From positions 6,000,367-6,064,366 of the forward strand of contig OY282382.1 in NCBI GenBank assembly GCA_958295905.1: a DNA stretch of 64,000 bases, read 5' to 3'. Shown here piece by piece: positions 1-8,867 of this stretch. Both the position numbers and the translations under genes were made by a program. The notes beneath the pieces are model-generated. The model had not been told where the DNA came from and made no database searches. It saw nothing but the letters and a program-made list of their open reading frames with translations. Source of the DNA: an uncultured Vicinamibacterales bacterium. Lineage in GTDB: Bacteria > Acidobacteriota > Vicinamibacteria > Vicinamibacterales > UBA8438. How positions within the stretch are numbered: the first letter of the stretch is position 1; each line of letters opens with the position of its first letter.

Positions 1-161
1 GCGCCGCTTCCCGGCCGGCGTGCGCAAGCACGCCTAGATCGACACGCTGCAGTTGGGGCCACCGCTGCGTGCCGCCGGCGGACGCGCCCGGCCGGGCTCG
101 CGCCGAGGACGCCCAACGGCCGGAGCGCCGCGGCGGCCTCCCCGGCGGTGCCTCGACCGTG

Positions 162-334
162 CCCCAGGAGCATCCCACGCTGATTGCGCGTGACGGCTCG
201 CCCCCGATTCGAGGGGTCGCCACCGTCTTGCCGACCGGCCGGCGCCGCGTGAGACCCACGATTCCGCACGTCCGGAACCCAGGACCCGCCACGATGCCGC
301 CTGCCACGGCGGTGGCGGAGCGTGGGATGGTCCT
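162..334 (+). repeat. Dispersed intergenic repeat, family E, copy 1
   Basis: About 170 bp upstream of aceE recur in inverted orientation at 40028-40200 with scattered substitutions and small indels. Shared landmarks are an AGGAGCATCCCACGCTGA block at one end and a GGCGGGTCCTGG-type block (read in the other orientation) near the other. No coding frame is convincingly conserved between the copies. The rest of 1-473 holds nothing else I can recognise. Confidence 0.8.
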
Positions 335-473
335 CGACGGTGCCCCGCGCCCGGCAGAGCGAAGCCGGTGCTTTCCTGTACACTGCTCCAGCCGGCGAGC
401 GGCGCCGGACCGCCGATGGCGCCCCGCCCGCCGCGGCGGGCCGAATCGTTGCGCACGGAGTTCGACGCACGTC

Positions 474-3134
474 ATGACCGAAACCACACGGGATCTTCCG
501 GAGCTCGACCAGGACGAGATACGCGACTGGCTCGACTCGCTCGACGCGGTGATCGACTGCCACGGGCTGACCGCGGCGGGACGGCTGCTGCAGGAGCTCA
601 CCCGCCGCGGCGAGCACGCGGGGGTGCAGCTTCCGTTCACCGCCAACACGCCCTACGTGAACACCATACCGCCCGAGGAGGACCCCGCCTATCCCGGCGA
701 CCGCGACCTCGAGCAGCGGCTGAAGAGCCTCATCCGGTGGAACGCGCTGGCGATGGTGGTGCGGGCCAACCGCGGGGCGGACGGCATCGGCGGGCACATC
801 TCCACCTATGCCTCGGCCGCGACCCTCTACGAGGTCGGGTTCAACCACTTCTTCCGGGCGGCCAGCGAGACGCAGCCGAGCGACCTCGTGTACTACCAGG
901 GCCATGCGGCGCCGGGCGTCTACGCCCGCGCCTACCTCGAGGACCGGATCACCCCGCAGCAGCTCGAGAACTTCCGGCGCGAGCTGGGCGCGGGGCCGGG
1001 CCTGTCGTCGTACCCGCATCCGTGGCTGATGCCCGACTTCTGGGAGTTCCCCACCGTCTCGATGGGGCTCGGCCCGATCATGGGCATCTACCAGGCCCGG
1101 TTCCAGCGGTACCTGGAGGACCGGGGCCTGCTGCCGCCGTCCGACGCCAAGGTGTGGGTGTTCCTGGGCGACGGCGAGACCGACGAGCCGGAGTCGCTGG
1201 GGGCGATCACCCTGGCCGCGCGCGAGCAGCTCGACAACCTGATCTTCGTCGTCAACTGCAACCTGCAGCGGCTCGACGGACCGGTGCGCGGGAACGGACA
1301 GATCATCCAGGAGCTCGAGGCGGCCTTCCGCGGGGCGGGGTGGAACGCCATCAAGGTGATCTGGGGCCGCGACTGGGATCGCCTTCTCGCCGATGATCGG
1401 GACGGGCTGCTGGTCCGCCGCATGAGCGAGACGGTGGACGGGCAGTACCAGAAGTACGCCGTCGAGTCCGGCGCGTACATGCGGGAGCGCTTCTGGGCCG
1501 GGATGCAGGACCGGGTGAGCCACCTGACGGACGGCGAGCTCAAGAAGCTGCGGCTCGGGGGGCACGACCCTGCCAAGGTGCACGCCGCCTTCGCGGCGGC
1601 GTCGGCCCACCGCGGGAGCCCGACGGTCATTCTCGCCCGCACCATCAAGGGCTACGGGCTCGGCGAGAGCGGCGAGGGGCGCAACATCACCCACCAGCAG
1701 AAGAAGCTGAACGAGGACGAGCTCCGCGCGTTCCGGGACCGGTTCGGCATCCCCCTGTCGGACGACGAGATCGCGGGGCTGCCGTTCTATGCGCCCAACC
1801 CCGACACCCCCGAGATGGCCTACCTGCGGACCCGCCGCGAGGCGCTCGGGGGGCCCGTCCCGCAACGCCGGGGCCGGGCCGCGCCGCTGCGCGAGGTGCC
1901 GGCCGAGCCGTTCACCGAGTTGCATGCGGGCACCGGCGACCGCGAGGCCTCGCTGACCATGGGGTTCGCCCGGCTGCTGAGCCGGCTTCTCCGCGACCCC
2001 GTCCTCGGGGAGCTGATCGTGCCGATCGTCCCCGACGAGGCCCGCACCTTCGGGATGGAGGCGCTGTTCCGGCAGGTCGGCATCTACGCGCACGCCGGGC
2101 AGCTCTACGAGCCGGTCGACCACGCCACCCTGCTCTACTACCGCGAGGGCGAGGACGGACAGGTCATCGAGGAGGGCATCACCGAGGCCGGCTCGATGGC
2201 CTCGTTCATCGCGGCGGGAACCGCCTATGCGACCCGCGGGGTGAACACCATTCCGTTCTTCATCTATTACTCGATGTTCGGATTCCAGCGCGTCGGCGAC
2301 CTGATCTGGGCCGCCGCCGATTCCCGCTGCCGAGGGTTCCTGGTGGGCGGCACAGCGGGGCGGACGACCCTGGCCGGCGAGGGGCTCCAGCACCAGGACG
2401 GCCAGAGCCACCTCCTCGCGGGCCCGGTGCCCAACCTCCTGGCCTACGACCCGGCGTTCGCCTACGAGCTGGCGGTCATCATCGAGGACGGCATCCGCCG
2501 CATGTACGTCGACGGTGAGAGCCTGTTCTACTACCTGACGGTCGAGAACGAGTCCTATCCGATGCCCGCGATGCCCGACGGGGCCCGCGAGGGCATTCTG
2601 CGGGGGCTGTACCGGCTGCGGCCGGCCCGCGAACCGAGGACGCATCGGGCGCAACTGCTCGCGAGCGGGGCGATACTGCGCGAGGCCCTCGCGGCGCAGG
2701 CGCTGCTCGAGCGCTACGACGTGGCGGCCGACGTCTGGAGCGTCACGAGCTGGGGGCAGCTCCATCGCGACGGGCACGCCTGCGACCGCTGGAACATGCT
2801 GCACCCCCTGGAGGCGCCGCGCGTGCCCTACCTGACCCGCTGCCTCGGCTCGGCGCCGGGGGTGGTGGTGGCGGCCAGCGACTATGTGAAGGCGCTGCCG
2901 GACACGCTCGGCCGGTGGCTGGACGCCCGGTTCGTGACGCTCGGCACCGACGGGTTCGGGCGCAGCGACACGCGCGGGGCGCTGCGCGACTTCTTCGAGG
3001 TGGATGCCCGGTTCATCACCCTGGCGACGTTGCGGGCGCTGGCCCGCGGCGGTGCGGTGGAACCGGCGGTCGCGGCGCAGGCGATCGCCGATCTCGACAT
3101 CGACCCGGACAAGCCGGACCCGGCGCTGAGCTAG
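474..3134 (+). CDS. aceE: Pyruvate dehydrogenase E1 component (homodimeric type)
   Basis: Thiamine-diphosphate-dependent decarboxylase of the pyruvate dehydrogenase complex: it decarboxylates pyruvate and reductively acetylates the lipoyl group of E2 in the cytoplasm. The 886-residue product is almost the length of the E. coli enzyme and collinear with it. The ThDP motif starts at residue 232 (GDGETDEPE, followed by the NCNLQ segment), and the conserved HPWLMPDFWEFP segment lies about 50 residues before it. I chose the ATG at 474 because the protein then starts like family members (MTETTRDLPELDQDE); the frame is open further upstream but low in complexity and unlike E1. E2 follows after a 430-bp repeat-filled gap. 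The TAG stop is also the first triplet of a REP-like hairpin. No E3 gene is adjacent. Confidence 0.96.
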   Translation: MTETTRDLPELDQDEIRDWLDSLDAVIDCHGLTAAGRLLQELTRRGEHAGVQLPFTANTPYVNTIPPEEDPAYPGDRDLEQRLKSLIRWNALAMVVRANRGADGIGGHISTYASAATLYEVGFNHFFRAASETQPSDLVYYQGHAAPGVYARAYLEDRITPQQLENFRRELGAGPGLSSYPHPWLMPDFWEFPTVSMGLGPIMGIYQARFQRYLEDRGLLPPSDAKVWVFLGDGETDEPESLGAITLAAREQLDNLIFVVNCNLQRLDGPVRGNGQIIQELEAAFRGAGWNAIKVIWGRDWDRLLADDRDGLLVRRMSETVDGQYQKYAVESGAYMRERFWAGMQDRVSHLTDGELKKLRLGGHDPAKVHAAFAAASAHRGSPTVILARTIKGYGLGESGEGRNITHQQKKLNEDELRAFRDRFGIPLSDDEIAGLPFYAPNPDTPEMAYLRTRREALGGPVPQRRGRAAPLREVPAEPFTELHAGTGDREASLTMGFARLLSRLLRDPVLGELIVPIVPDEARTFGMEALFRQVGIYAHAGQLYEPVDHATLLYYREGEDGQVIEEGITEAGSMASFIAAGTAYATRGVNTIPFFIYYSMFGFQRVGDLIWAAADSRCRGFLVGGTAGRTTLAGEGLQHQDGQSHLLAGPVPNLLAYDPAFAYELAVIIEDGIRRMYVDGESLFYYLTVENESYPMPAMPDGAREGILRGLYRLRPAREPRTHRAQLLASGAILREALAAQALLERYDVAADVWSVTSWGQLHRDGHACDRWNMLHPLEAPRVPYLTRCLGSAPGVVVAASDYVKALPDTLGRWLDARFVTLGTDGFGRSDTRGALRDFFEVDARFITLATLRALARGGAVEPAVAAQAIADLDIDPDKPDPALS

Positions 3135-3253
3135 GCGTCTGCGCCGCAGGAAATTATGACTACCCTATGTTGCGCAAGCGTCGGCGGTTTACCACTACAT
3201 ATTTGTAGTCGGATCAGACCTAAAACCGTTCTGGGGCGCAGACTCCCAGTGCA
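3132..3253. repeat. REPIN-like element 1 (two inverted REP ends)
   Basis: The left end (TAGGCGTCTGCGCCGCAG) begins on the aceE stop codon. The right end, read on the other strand, is GGGAGTCTGCGCCCCAG. Between them lie about 85 bp of unusually AT-rich sequence. The whole element recurs in inverted orientation at 43632-43746 with the interior recognisably conserved, so it behaves as a unit. Confidence 0.75.
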
Positions 3254-3381
3254 TCGCCACCACTAGCTAGAGATAGGATCGTCGGGGCATTCACCTCGAA
3301 CCGCAAGAGTCCTATGCAGAAGAAATACGTCGTTCGACTCAAGTTCGTCTGTCCGAAACTTATGACGTGACGGGCCACTAG
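3249..3381 (+). pseudogene. Frameshifted 3' fragment of the small-ORF repeat (copy of 9632-9829)
   Basis: This stretch aligns with the second half of the small ORF at 9632-9829 down to the shared stop codon. The last 60 bases are nearly identical. One base is missing in the run before TATGCAGAAG (AGTCCTATG here, AGTCCCTATG in the intact copy), which breaks the frame. It lies between two REP-like hairpins, and its TAG is the first triplet of the next hairpin. Its base composition is lower in GC than the neighbours. Confidence 0.7.
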
Positions 3382-3500
3382 GAGTCTGCGCCGTGGAGCG
3401 GCGCGGATTCCTGGAGGGTGGGTTGGGCGGCCATCGGAGGCCGCAGCGCGACCTTGCGGTCGCGTTCGGAGTTTCGCCGGCGCGAAACTCCTACGGCGGC
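3379..3500 (+). repeat. REP-like hairpin with conserved tail, upstream of E2
   Basis: The hairpin runs from TAGGAGTCTGCGCCG through a GTGGAGC loop to GGCGCGGATTCC (3379-3412). It is followed by the CTGGAGGGTgGGTTGG tail and a block with CCTTGCGGTCGCG and GGAGTTTCGC that recurs inverted at 16395-16480. It fills most of the space before the E2 gene. Confidence 0.75.
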
Positions 3501-3567
3501 GATTGCCGGGCTGGGCTCGCAAGGCGGGCGGGGACGCGACGGGCGCGGTTCGCACGGAGAGAGACGG

Positions 3568-5148
3568 TTGGCGACAGAAGTCAGACTCCCGGAGCTGGGT
3601 GAGGGCGTTGAACGCGCCGACGTCGTGCGGGTGCTGGTGGCCCCCGGGGATACGGTGGCCGTCGACCAGCCCCTGCTGGAGATCGAGACCGACAAGGCGA
3701 CCGTCGAGGTGCCGTCTCCGGTCGCCGGCGCGGTGGCCTCGGTGGCGGTCGAGGCGGGCGCGACCCTCGCCGTCGGCGGGCTGATCGCCTCGCTCGAGCC
3801 GGAAGGCGCGGCGCCGACGGGGGCGTCGGCGGAGAAGCCCGCGTCGGCAGAGCCAGCCGCGTCGGCGGAGGCGGCGGGAGTGGAGGCGCACGCCGCCTCC
3901 CCATCCGCACCGAGCCCGGTGGGGGACGCGCCAGCCCCGGCCGACCGGACCCGCGCGACCGGGGCTGGCCCACCGACGCCGGCCGCAAACGCCGCCCCGC
4001 CCTCTCACCCGGCCGCTGCTCCCCCGGCCCCAGCGGCGCCCCGCACGCATCCATCCGCCGCCCCAACGCCGGCGAGCGCTCCCGCACTAGCGGCTCCAGG
4101 CGCACCCGCGCCGGCAGCCCGGCGCCGAGCGCTCACCACCCCGTCGGTACGCGCGCATCCATCCGCCGCCGCTTCAACGTCGGCGAACGCTCCCGCGCCG
4201 GCTCCAGGCGCACCCGCGCCGACAGCCCGGCGCCGAGCGCTCGCCGCGCCGTCGGTCCGCAAGCTGGCCCGCGAGATCGGCGTCGACATCGACGCGGTGC
4301 AGGGCTCCGCCGCCAACGGCCGGGTGAACCTGGACGACGTCAAGGCGCACGCGCGGCGCGCGATGGAGCAGATCCGCTCCGCCGCACAGCCCGCCACCCC
4401 GGCGCTGCCCGACTTCTCCCGCTGGGGCCCCGTCGAACGGACGCCGATGCGCAATGTGCGGCGGACGGTCGCGCGCCGCATGAGCGCCTCGTGGCAGACG
4501 GTGCCGCACGTCACGCAGCACGACCAAGCCGACATCAGCGAGATCGAGGCGGTGCGCCGCGCCCTCGCGCGCACGTCGCCCGAGCTGCCGCTCACGGTCA
4601 CCGCGTTCGCGGTCACCGTCGTCGCCGCCGCCCTCAGGGAGTTCCCGCCGTTCAACGCGTCGCTCGACACTGCGCGCGACGAGATCGTCTACAAGCGGTA
4701 CGTCAACATCGGGGTGGCCGTCGACACCGAGCGCGGGCTCATCGTGCCGGTCGTCCCCGAGGCCGACGGGAAGAGCCTGGCCGCCCTGTCCACCGAGATC
4801 GCCGAGATGGCGGCGGCGGCGCGCACCACCGGCCTCCCGCGCGAGCGTCTGGAGGGGGGCACGTTCACCATCACCAACCTCGGCGGTCTCGGCGGTACCG
4901 CCTTCACGCCGATCGTCAACCACCCCGAGGTGGCCATCCTCGGGCTGTCCCGGTCGACGACCGCCCCGGTCTGGGTCGGCGACCGGTTCGAGCCGCGGCC
5001 GATGCTGCCGCTGTCGCTGTCCTACGACCACCGCCTCATCGACGGTGCCGACGCGGTGCGTTTCCTGCGGTGGGTTGCCGAACGGCTGGAGCATCCGCTG
5101 CTGCTCGAGCTGGCCCCCGCCCCGGAGGGCGGGAAGTCGAAGCCGTAG
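3568..5148 (+). CDS. Dihydrolipoamide acetyltransferase, pyruvate dehydrogenase E2
   Basis: The E2 core passes acetyl groups from lipoyl-lysine to CoA. Domain order: lipoyl domain at residues 3-77 with the lipoylated lysine at about 43 (EIETDKATVEVPSP); a long Ala/Pro-rich flexible linker to about 225; a peripheral-subunit-binding domain at about 226-262 (SVRKLAREIGVD); then the acetyltransferase domain with active-site DHRLIDG near residue 487. I start at TTG 3568, preceded by GGAGAGAG, because the lipoyl domain begins immediately after it; no ATG fits. Product 526 residues. A 108-bp in-frame duplication inside the linker copies the first residues of the binding domain. The first gene of the pair is aceE; an E3 subunit must be encoded elsewhere. 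Confidence 0.93.
   Translation: MATEVRLPELGEGVERADVVRVLVAPGDTVAVDQPLLEIETDKATVEVPSPVAGAVASVAVEAGATLAVGGLIASLEPEGAAPTGASAEKPASAEPAASAEAAGVEAHAASPSAPSPVGDAPAPADRTRATGAGPPTPAANAAPPSHPAAAPPAPAAPRTHPSAAPTPASAPALAAPGAPAPAARRRALTTPSVRAHPSAAASTSANAPAPAPGAPAPTARRRALAAPSVRKLAREIGVDIDAVQGSAANGRVNLDDVKAHARRAMEQIRSAAQPATPALPDFSRWGPVERTPMRNVRRTVARRMSASWQTVPHVTQHDQADISEIEAVRRALARTSPELPLTVTAFAVTVVAAALREFPPFNASLDTARDEIVYKRYVNIGVAVDTERGLIVPVVPEADGKSLAALSTEIAEMAAAARTTGLPRERLEGGTFTITNLGGLGGTAFTPIVNHPEVAILGLSRSTTAPVWVGDRFEPRPMLPLSLSYDHRLIDGADAVRFLRWVAERLEHPLLLELAPAPEGGKSKP
4047..4262 (+). repeat. In-frame 108-bp tandem duplication inside the E2 gene
   Basis: Two 108-bp (36-codon) units start at 4047 and 4155. 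Both encode HPSAA, an Ala/Pro stretch, APGAPAP and then ARRRAL..PSVR. The second copy runs into the real subunit-binding domain, while the first stops after its opening residues. The linker is therefore lengthened without losing frame. Confidence 0.85.
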
Positions 5149-5154
5149 CGGCCC

Positions 5155-5397
5155 GCGGCGAAACCCCGCGCCGCCCCGGGAGCGGCGGGGGCGCGGCGGT
5201 GGACGGAGTGGTGGTTGACCGACCCCGAATCCGGTGGTCGCCGCCGGCGGGCTGAAGAGGGCCCGCGGGCAAAGAACGCCGGTGCCTGACCCGGCGTGAG
5301 GAGGACGCCGGTTGCTGCGAAACAGGTCTCGACGGTTCGCGGCGTCGGGGTGATCGGCGTCATCGATCGATCATGACGGTTGGGCACGGGCAACCGA
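5155..5397 (+). repeat. Dispersed intergenic repeat, family B, copy 1
   Basis: Contains the hallmark GGGCTGAAGAG, GGGCAAAGAACGC and GGTGCCTGAC blocks followed by a GATCATGACGGTT block. Related copies are at 12238-12440 (+), 19143-19260 (+) and 48835-48950 (-). No coding function is visible. Confidence 0.75.
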
Positions 5398-5740
5398 CGA
5401 ACAACGCCGCCGGGCGGGAGGCATCGCCGCTCGAAGGCGGCGGCGACTCCAGACCCGGGCGGGCAGGACGGCGCAGCCCGCGGGGGAGCGGCCGGGCCGG
5501 AAAGCGGGGCGGCCGGGCGGCTTCCGGACGAGCGGCAGACCAGCATGATCGAGCTTCACCGACTCACCCGAACAACGCCGTCGGGCGGGAGGCGTCGCCG
5601 CTCGAAGGCGGCGGGGACTTCGACACGGGCCGGCAGGACGGCGCAGCCCGCGGGGGAGCGGCCGGGCGGGAAAGCGGGGCGGCCAGGCGGCTTCCGGACG
5701 AGCGGCAGACCAGCATGATCGAGCTTCACCGACTCACCAA
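5398..5740 (+). repeat. 170-bp tandem duplication covering the start of the osmolyte ATPase gene
   Basis: Two units, 5398-5569 and 5570-5740, differ by scattered substitutions and one 1-bp indel. Each ends in the ribosome-binding region, the ATG and the first eight codons (MIELHRLT) of the ATPase gene. The first ATG (5545) opens into sequence that does not encode a transporter, so it is a decoy copy; the real gene starts in the second unit at 5715. Confidence 0.9.
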
Positions 5741-6488
5741 ACGGTACGGCGATCAGGCCGTCGTCCACGACCTGTCGCTGTCGGTCGCCGAGGGCGAGCT
5801 GCTGGCGGTCCTCGGCGGGTCGGGCAGCGGCAAGACCACGACCCTCAAGATGATCAACCGTCTGATCGAGCCGTCGAGCGGCAACGTCCACCTGAACGGC
5901 GTGGATGTGCGGGGGCTTGAGCTCTCCGAGCTCCGCCGGCAGATCGGCTACGCGTTTCAGCAGGTGGGCCTGTTCCCCCACATGAACGTCGCCCAGAACG
6001 TCGCGGTCACGCCGACCCTGCTCGGCTGGAGCGCTGCGGCGATCGCGCGCCGGGTCGACGAGCTGCTCGAGCTGGTCGAGCTCGATCCCGCGGCGGTCCG
6101 CGACCGGCGGCCCGACCAGTTGTCGGGCGGCCAGCAGCAGCGCGTCGGGGTGGCCCGCGCGCTGGCCGCGGCGCCCCGGGTCATGCTGCTCGACGAGCCC
6201 TTCGGCGCACTCGATCCCCTGACCCGGCAGCGGCTGCAGGACTCGTTCATCCGAATCCGCCGCGAACTCGCCGTGACGGCGGTGTTCGTCACCCACGACA
6301 TGGTCGAGGCGCTGATGCTCGGCGACCGCATCGCGGTCATGCGGCACGGCCGGCTCGTGCAGGTCGGCACACCGGCCGCGCTGATGCGGTCTCCGGCCGA
6401 CGACTACGTGCGGCGGTTGCTCGACACGCCCTGCCGCGAAGCGCGGCTCGTCAACGCCCTGCTCGCCACCGGGGCCGCCGACCGATGA
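5715..6488 (+). CDS. Osmoprotectant (betaine/choline-type) ABC transporter ATP-binding protein
   Basis: Cytoplasmic ATPase powering import of a quaternary-ammonium osmolyte. Of 257 residues, the Walker A is GGSGSGKTT, the signature LSGGQQQRVGVARAL and the Walker B VMLLDEPFGALDP, with an H-loop in VFVTHDMVEA. It resembles ProV/OpuCA but lacks the C-terminal CBS domains of longer members. The start is in the second copy of a 170-bp tandem duplication. Its end overlaps the next gene by ATGA (6485-6488), so the two are translationally coupled. The exact substrate cannot be read from the sequence. Confidence 0.9.
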   Translation: MIELHRLTKRYGDQAVVHDLSLSVAEGELLAVLGGSGSGKTTTLKMINRLIEPSSGNVHLNGVDVRGLELSELRRQIGYAFQQVGLFPHMNVAQNVAVTPTLLGWSAAAIARRVDELLELVELDPAAVRDRRPDQLSGGQQQRVGVARALAAAPRVMLLDEPFGALDPLTRQRLQDSFIRIRRELAVTAVFVTHDMVEALMLGDRIAVMRHGRLVQVGTPAALMRSPADDYVRRLLDTPCREARLVNALLATGAADR

Positions 6489-8017
6489 CGGAACAGCTCG
6501 CGCTGCTGCCCCGCTACCTCACCGCCCACCTGCAACTGACGCTGCTGGCCCTGCTCTTCAGCACCGCGGTGAGCCTGCCGCTGGGGGTGGCGGCCACCCG
6601 CGTCCGGTGGCTGGAACGGCCGGTGCTGGGGGTGGCCGCGGTCATCCAGACCGTGCCCAGCCTCGCCCTGCTCGCGGCGATGGTGCCGCTGCTGGCGGCG
6701 TTGAACGTGCAGAGCATCGGATTCCTGCCCGCGTTCATCGGCCTGACGCTGTACGGCGTCCTGCCCATCCTCCGCAACACCGTCACCGGCATCGCCGGCG
6801 TCGACCCCGCCCTGACCGAGGCGGCGCGGGCCGTCGGCATGACCCCGTGGCAGCAGTTGCGCAGGGTCGAGCTGCCCCTCGCCCTGCCCGTCATCGCGGC
6901 CGGCCTCCGCACCGCGACGGTGTGGACGGTCGGGGTCGCCACCCTCTCGACCCCGGTCGGCGCGACGAGCCTCGGCAACTACATCTTCAGCGGCCTCCAG
7001 ACCCGGAACTACGCGTCGGTGCTGGTCGGGTGCGCCGCCGCCGCGGTGCTCGCCCTCGTCCTCGACGGGCTGGTGCGCTGCCTCGCGGCGGGGGGCCGGG
7101 GAGGCCGGCGGCGCCGGGCGGCGGCCGCGGCGGGGATCGCCGCGCTCTATCTCTACGCCGGCCTCACCCTCGCCGCGGCCCTCGCGCCGCGCGGCGGCCG
7201 GCCGGTGGCCATCGGGGCCAAGACGTTCACCGAGCAGTACATCCTGGCCCACCTCATCGGCGGACTCGTCGAGGAAGCGACCGGGCGCACGACGACCCAG
7301 CGCCAGTCGCTCGGGTCGATGGTGGTGTTCGACGCCCTCGCGGCGGGGGACGTCGACATCTACGTGGACTACTCCGGCACCCTCTGGGCCAACGAGCTGG
7401 GCCGCGATACGGCGGGCACCGACCGGGCCGGGGTGCTCGCGGGGGTCGGCGCCCATCTCCGCGACGCCTACGGCATCGTGGTGGCCGCGACCCTCGGGTT
7501 CGAGAACGCGTACGCGGTGGCGATGCGCGCGGCCGACGCGGAGACCCGCGGCGTGCGCCGCCTGAGCGAGCTGGCCCCGATCGGGCCGCAGCTCTCGATG
7601 GGCGGCGACTACGAGTTCTTCTCGCGGCCGGAGTGGAACGCGCTCCGCGACACCTACGGGCTCCGGCTCCGCGAGCTCCGCACGATGGACCCGGCCCTGA
7701 TGTACCAGGCGGCGGAGGAGGGGGCGGTCGACCTGATCAGCGCCTTCACGACCGACGGGCGCATCGCCGCGTACAATCTGACCCTGCTCGAGGACGACCG
7801 CGGGGCGATACCGCCCTACGACGCCATGGTGCTGGCCAGCGCCCGGCTCGCCCGCGAGGCGCCGGACGTGCTGGCCGCCCTCGGCCGGCTCGACGGGGCC
7901 ATCGACGCCCCCGCCATGCGGCGGATGAACCTGCAGGTCGACGAGCGGGGCGCCGACCCCGCGGAGGTCGCCGCCGACTTCCTGCGGGGCCTGCGCGGCA
8001 GGAATCCGGCGCCGTAG
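6485..8017 (+). CDS. Osmoprotectant ABC transporter permease fused to substrate-binding domain
   Basis: One 510-residue chain carries both remaining parts of the transporter. Residues 1 to about 210 are a membrane permease with about six hydrophobic segments and the EAA-type loop (EAARAVGMTPWQQLRRVELPLALP). A further hydrophobic segment at about 217-235 precedes an OpuAC/ProX-like binding domain that begins IGAKTFTEQYILAHLI and includes the DVDIYVDYSGT segment. Such fusions are known for this transporter family. It overlaps the ATPase gene by 4 bases. Its last codons and TAG stop (GGAATCCGGCGCCGTAG) resemble a repeat that recurs at 8145-8160. Confidence 0.9.
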   Translation: MTEQLALLPRYLTAHLQLTLLALLFSTAVSLPLGVAATRVRWLERPVLGVAAVIQTVPSLALLAAMVPLLAALNVQSIGFLPAFIGLTLYGVLPILRNTVTGIAGVDPALTEAARAVGMTPWQQLRRVELPLALPVIAAGLRTATVWTVGVATLSTPVGATSLGNYIFSGLQTRNYASVLVGCAAAAVLALVLDGLVRCLAAGGRGGRRRRAAAAAGIAALYLYAGLTLAAALAPRGGRPVAIGAKTFTEQYILAHLIGGLVEEATGRTTTQRQSLGSMVVFDALAAGDVDIYVDYSGTLWANELGRDTAGTDRAGVLAGVGAHLRDAYGIVVAATLGFENAYAVAMRAADAETRGVRRLSELAPIGPQLSMGGDYEFFSRPEWNALRDTYGLRLRELRTMDPALMYQAAEEGAVDLISAFTTDGRIAAYNLTLLEDDRGAIPPYDAMVLASARLAREAPDVLAALGRLDGAIDAPAMRRMNLQVDERGADPAEVAADFLRGLRGRNPAP

Positions 8018-8180
8018 CCGTTTTCGGCGCCTGCGCGCTTGTTGGGCGTTGAACCCTGTGCGGGCAGATTGGGATTTGGGGCGCTTGTGGAGGTTCGGCG
8101 CCTGCGCGCTTGTTGGGCGTTGAACCGCGGTTGCGACGCGCCGCAGGAATCCCGGCGCCGCAGCCCATTTTCGGCGCTTT
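7999..8180 (+). repeat. Nested repeats behind the osmolyte transporter (repeat-spacer-repeat)
   Basis: A perfect 33-bp direct repeat (8023-8055 and 8094-8126; it begins TTCGGCGCCTG and ends GGGCGTTGAACC) encloses a 38-bp unrelated spacer, start to start 71 bp. An outer pair, GGCAGGAATCC..GGCGCCG then TTTTCGGCGC, flanks it at 7999-8030 and about 8142-8176. The first outer copy contains the transporter's stop codon. Confidence 0.85.
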
Positions 8181-8233
8181 CTGGCCGGATGCCTGCCGTG
8201 CGGCCCGAACGCGCGGCGCTGGAGAGAAGAGTC

Positions 8234-8662
8234 ATGCCCGCACTCCGAACCGCCATCCTCGCCGCAGGCCTGTGCATGCTCCCCGCGCTCGCGGCCGAAC
8301 CGCCCCCCGGTCCCGCCTCCCCGGCGCTCTCCCGGCAACCCGCCGGCGGCGGGCGCGCGGGCGGGCTGCAGCAGATCCAGCCGGGCCACTACGTCTACCT
8401 GCACACCGACGACACGCCGGGGGTGTCGTCGACGTTCAACAGCGGCATCATCGTCACCGGCGAAGGGGTGGTGGTCGTCGACGCGCTAGGTTCGGAGGCC
8501 TCGTCCGGCGTGGACGCGGGCGCGTGGGGGCGCTTGCCGCGGCCGAGCGCGCGGGAATCTCCCGGTTCGACGCCTCGTCCGGCAGGCGAAGTCCTCCACC
8601 CGGGGGCTCCACACCGCCATCACCCGGGCGCAGAAGGGTTCGATGCCCCGTCCGACAGGTGA
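8234..8662 (+). pseudogene. Truncated metallo-beta-lactamase-fold hydrolase
   Basis: The start is convincing: GGAGAG ribosome-binding site, ATG 8234, a signal peptide (MPALRTAILAAGLCMLPALA) and then residues typical of the first strands of a secreted metallo-beta-lactamase-fold protein (HYVYLHTDDTPGVSSTFNSG, then VVVVDALGSEA). The resemblance ends near 8505, before any zinc-binding HxHxDH motif. The rest of the frame is unrelated, low-complexity, repeat-derived sequence ending at 8662. I read this as the 5' remnant of a gene whose body was lost. It could still be translated as a short secreted peptide. Confidence 0.65.
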
Positions 8663-8666
8663 AGTC
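8564..8666 (+). repeat. 30-bp direct repeat pair, 43-bp spacer (period 73)
   Basis: The copies at 8564-8593 and 8637-8666 agree at about 26 of 30 positions (GGTTCGA.GCC.CGTCCG). The 43-bp spacer is unrelated to the flanks. It lies in the degraded part of the broken hydrolase gene. Confidence 0.75.
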
Positions 8667-8753
8667 CCCACGATTCGGTCCGGCCGGCGGGGGCGGGTCG
8701 CCGAAGGGCCGCCGGTTTCTGAACGCGGAGCACATCCCGTACGCGTTCGCGCG

Positions 8754-8867
8754 GCCGCCGTCGCTGGCCGTAGAACGACCCCAGGTGCTCCCTTCCGGTC
8801 AGCACGACCTGCCGCCGATGGAAACCGACGCCGTCGACTGGCCGTAGAATGACCCCATGTGCACCTT
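8754..8867 (+). repeat. Imperfect direct repeat pair covering the DUF2911 gene start (period 74)
   Basis: About 36 bp around GGCCGTAGAACGACCCC (8766) recur around GGCCGTAGAATGACCCC (8840), with a one-base indel. The second copy includes the ATG of the DUF2911 gene (8857). The first is a sterile copy of that 5' region. Confidence 0.7.

Noticed and set aside
1-473. N-terminal extension of AceE from an upstream start at 69
   Set aside because: The extension is repeat-derived, Arg/Pro-rich and absent from E1 enzymes; ATG 474 gives the family's normal start and length.
3135-3567. A transposase or insertion-sequence gene in the AT-richer gap
   Set aside because: No frame of useful length exists; the AT-rich part is explained by the REPIN-like element and the small-ORF fragment.
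5380-5714. Frames starting in the first unit of the 170-bp duplication
   Set aside because: They are made of repeated, Arg/Gly-rich low-complexity sequence; only the first nine codons after 5545 match the transporter.
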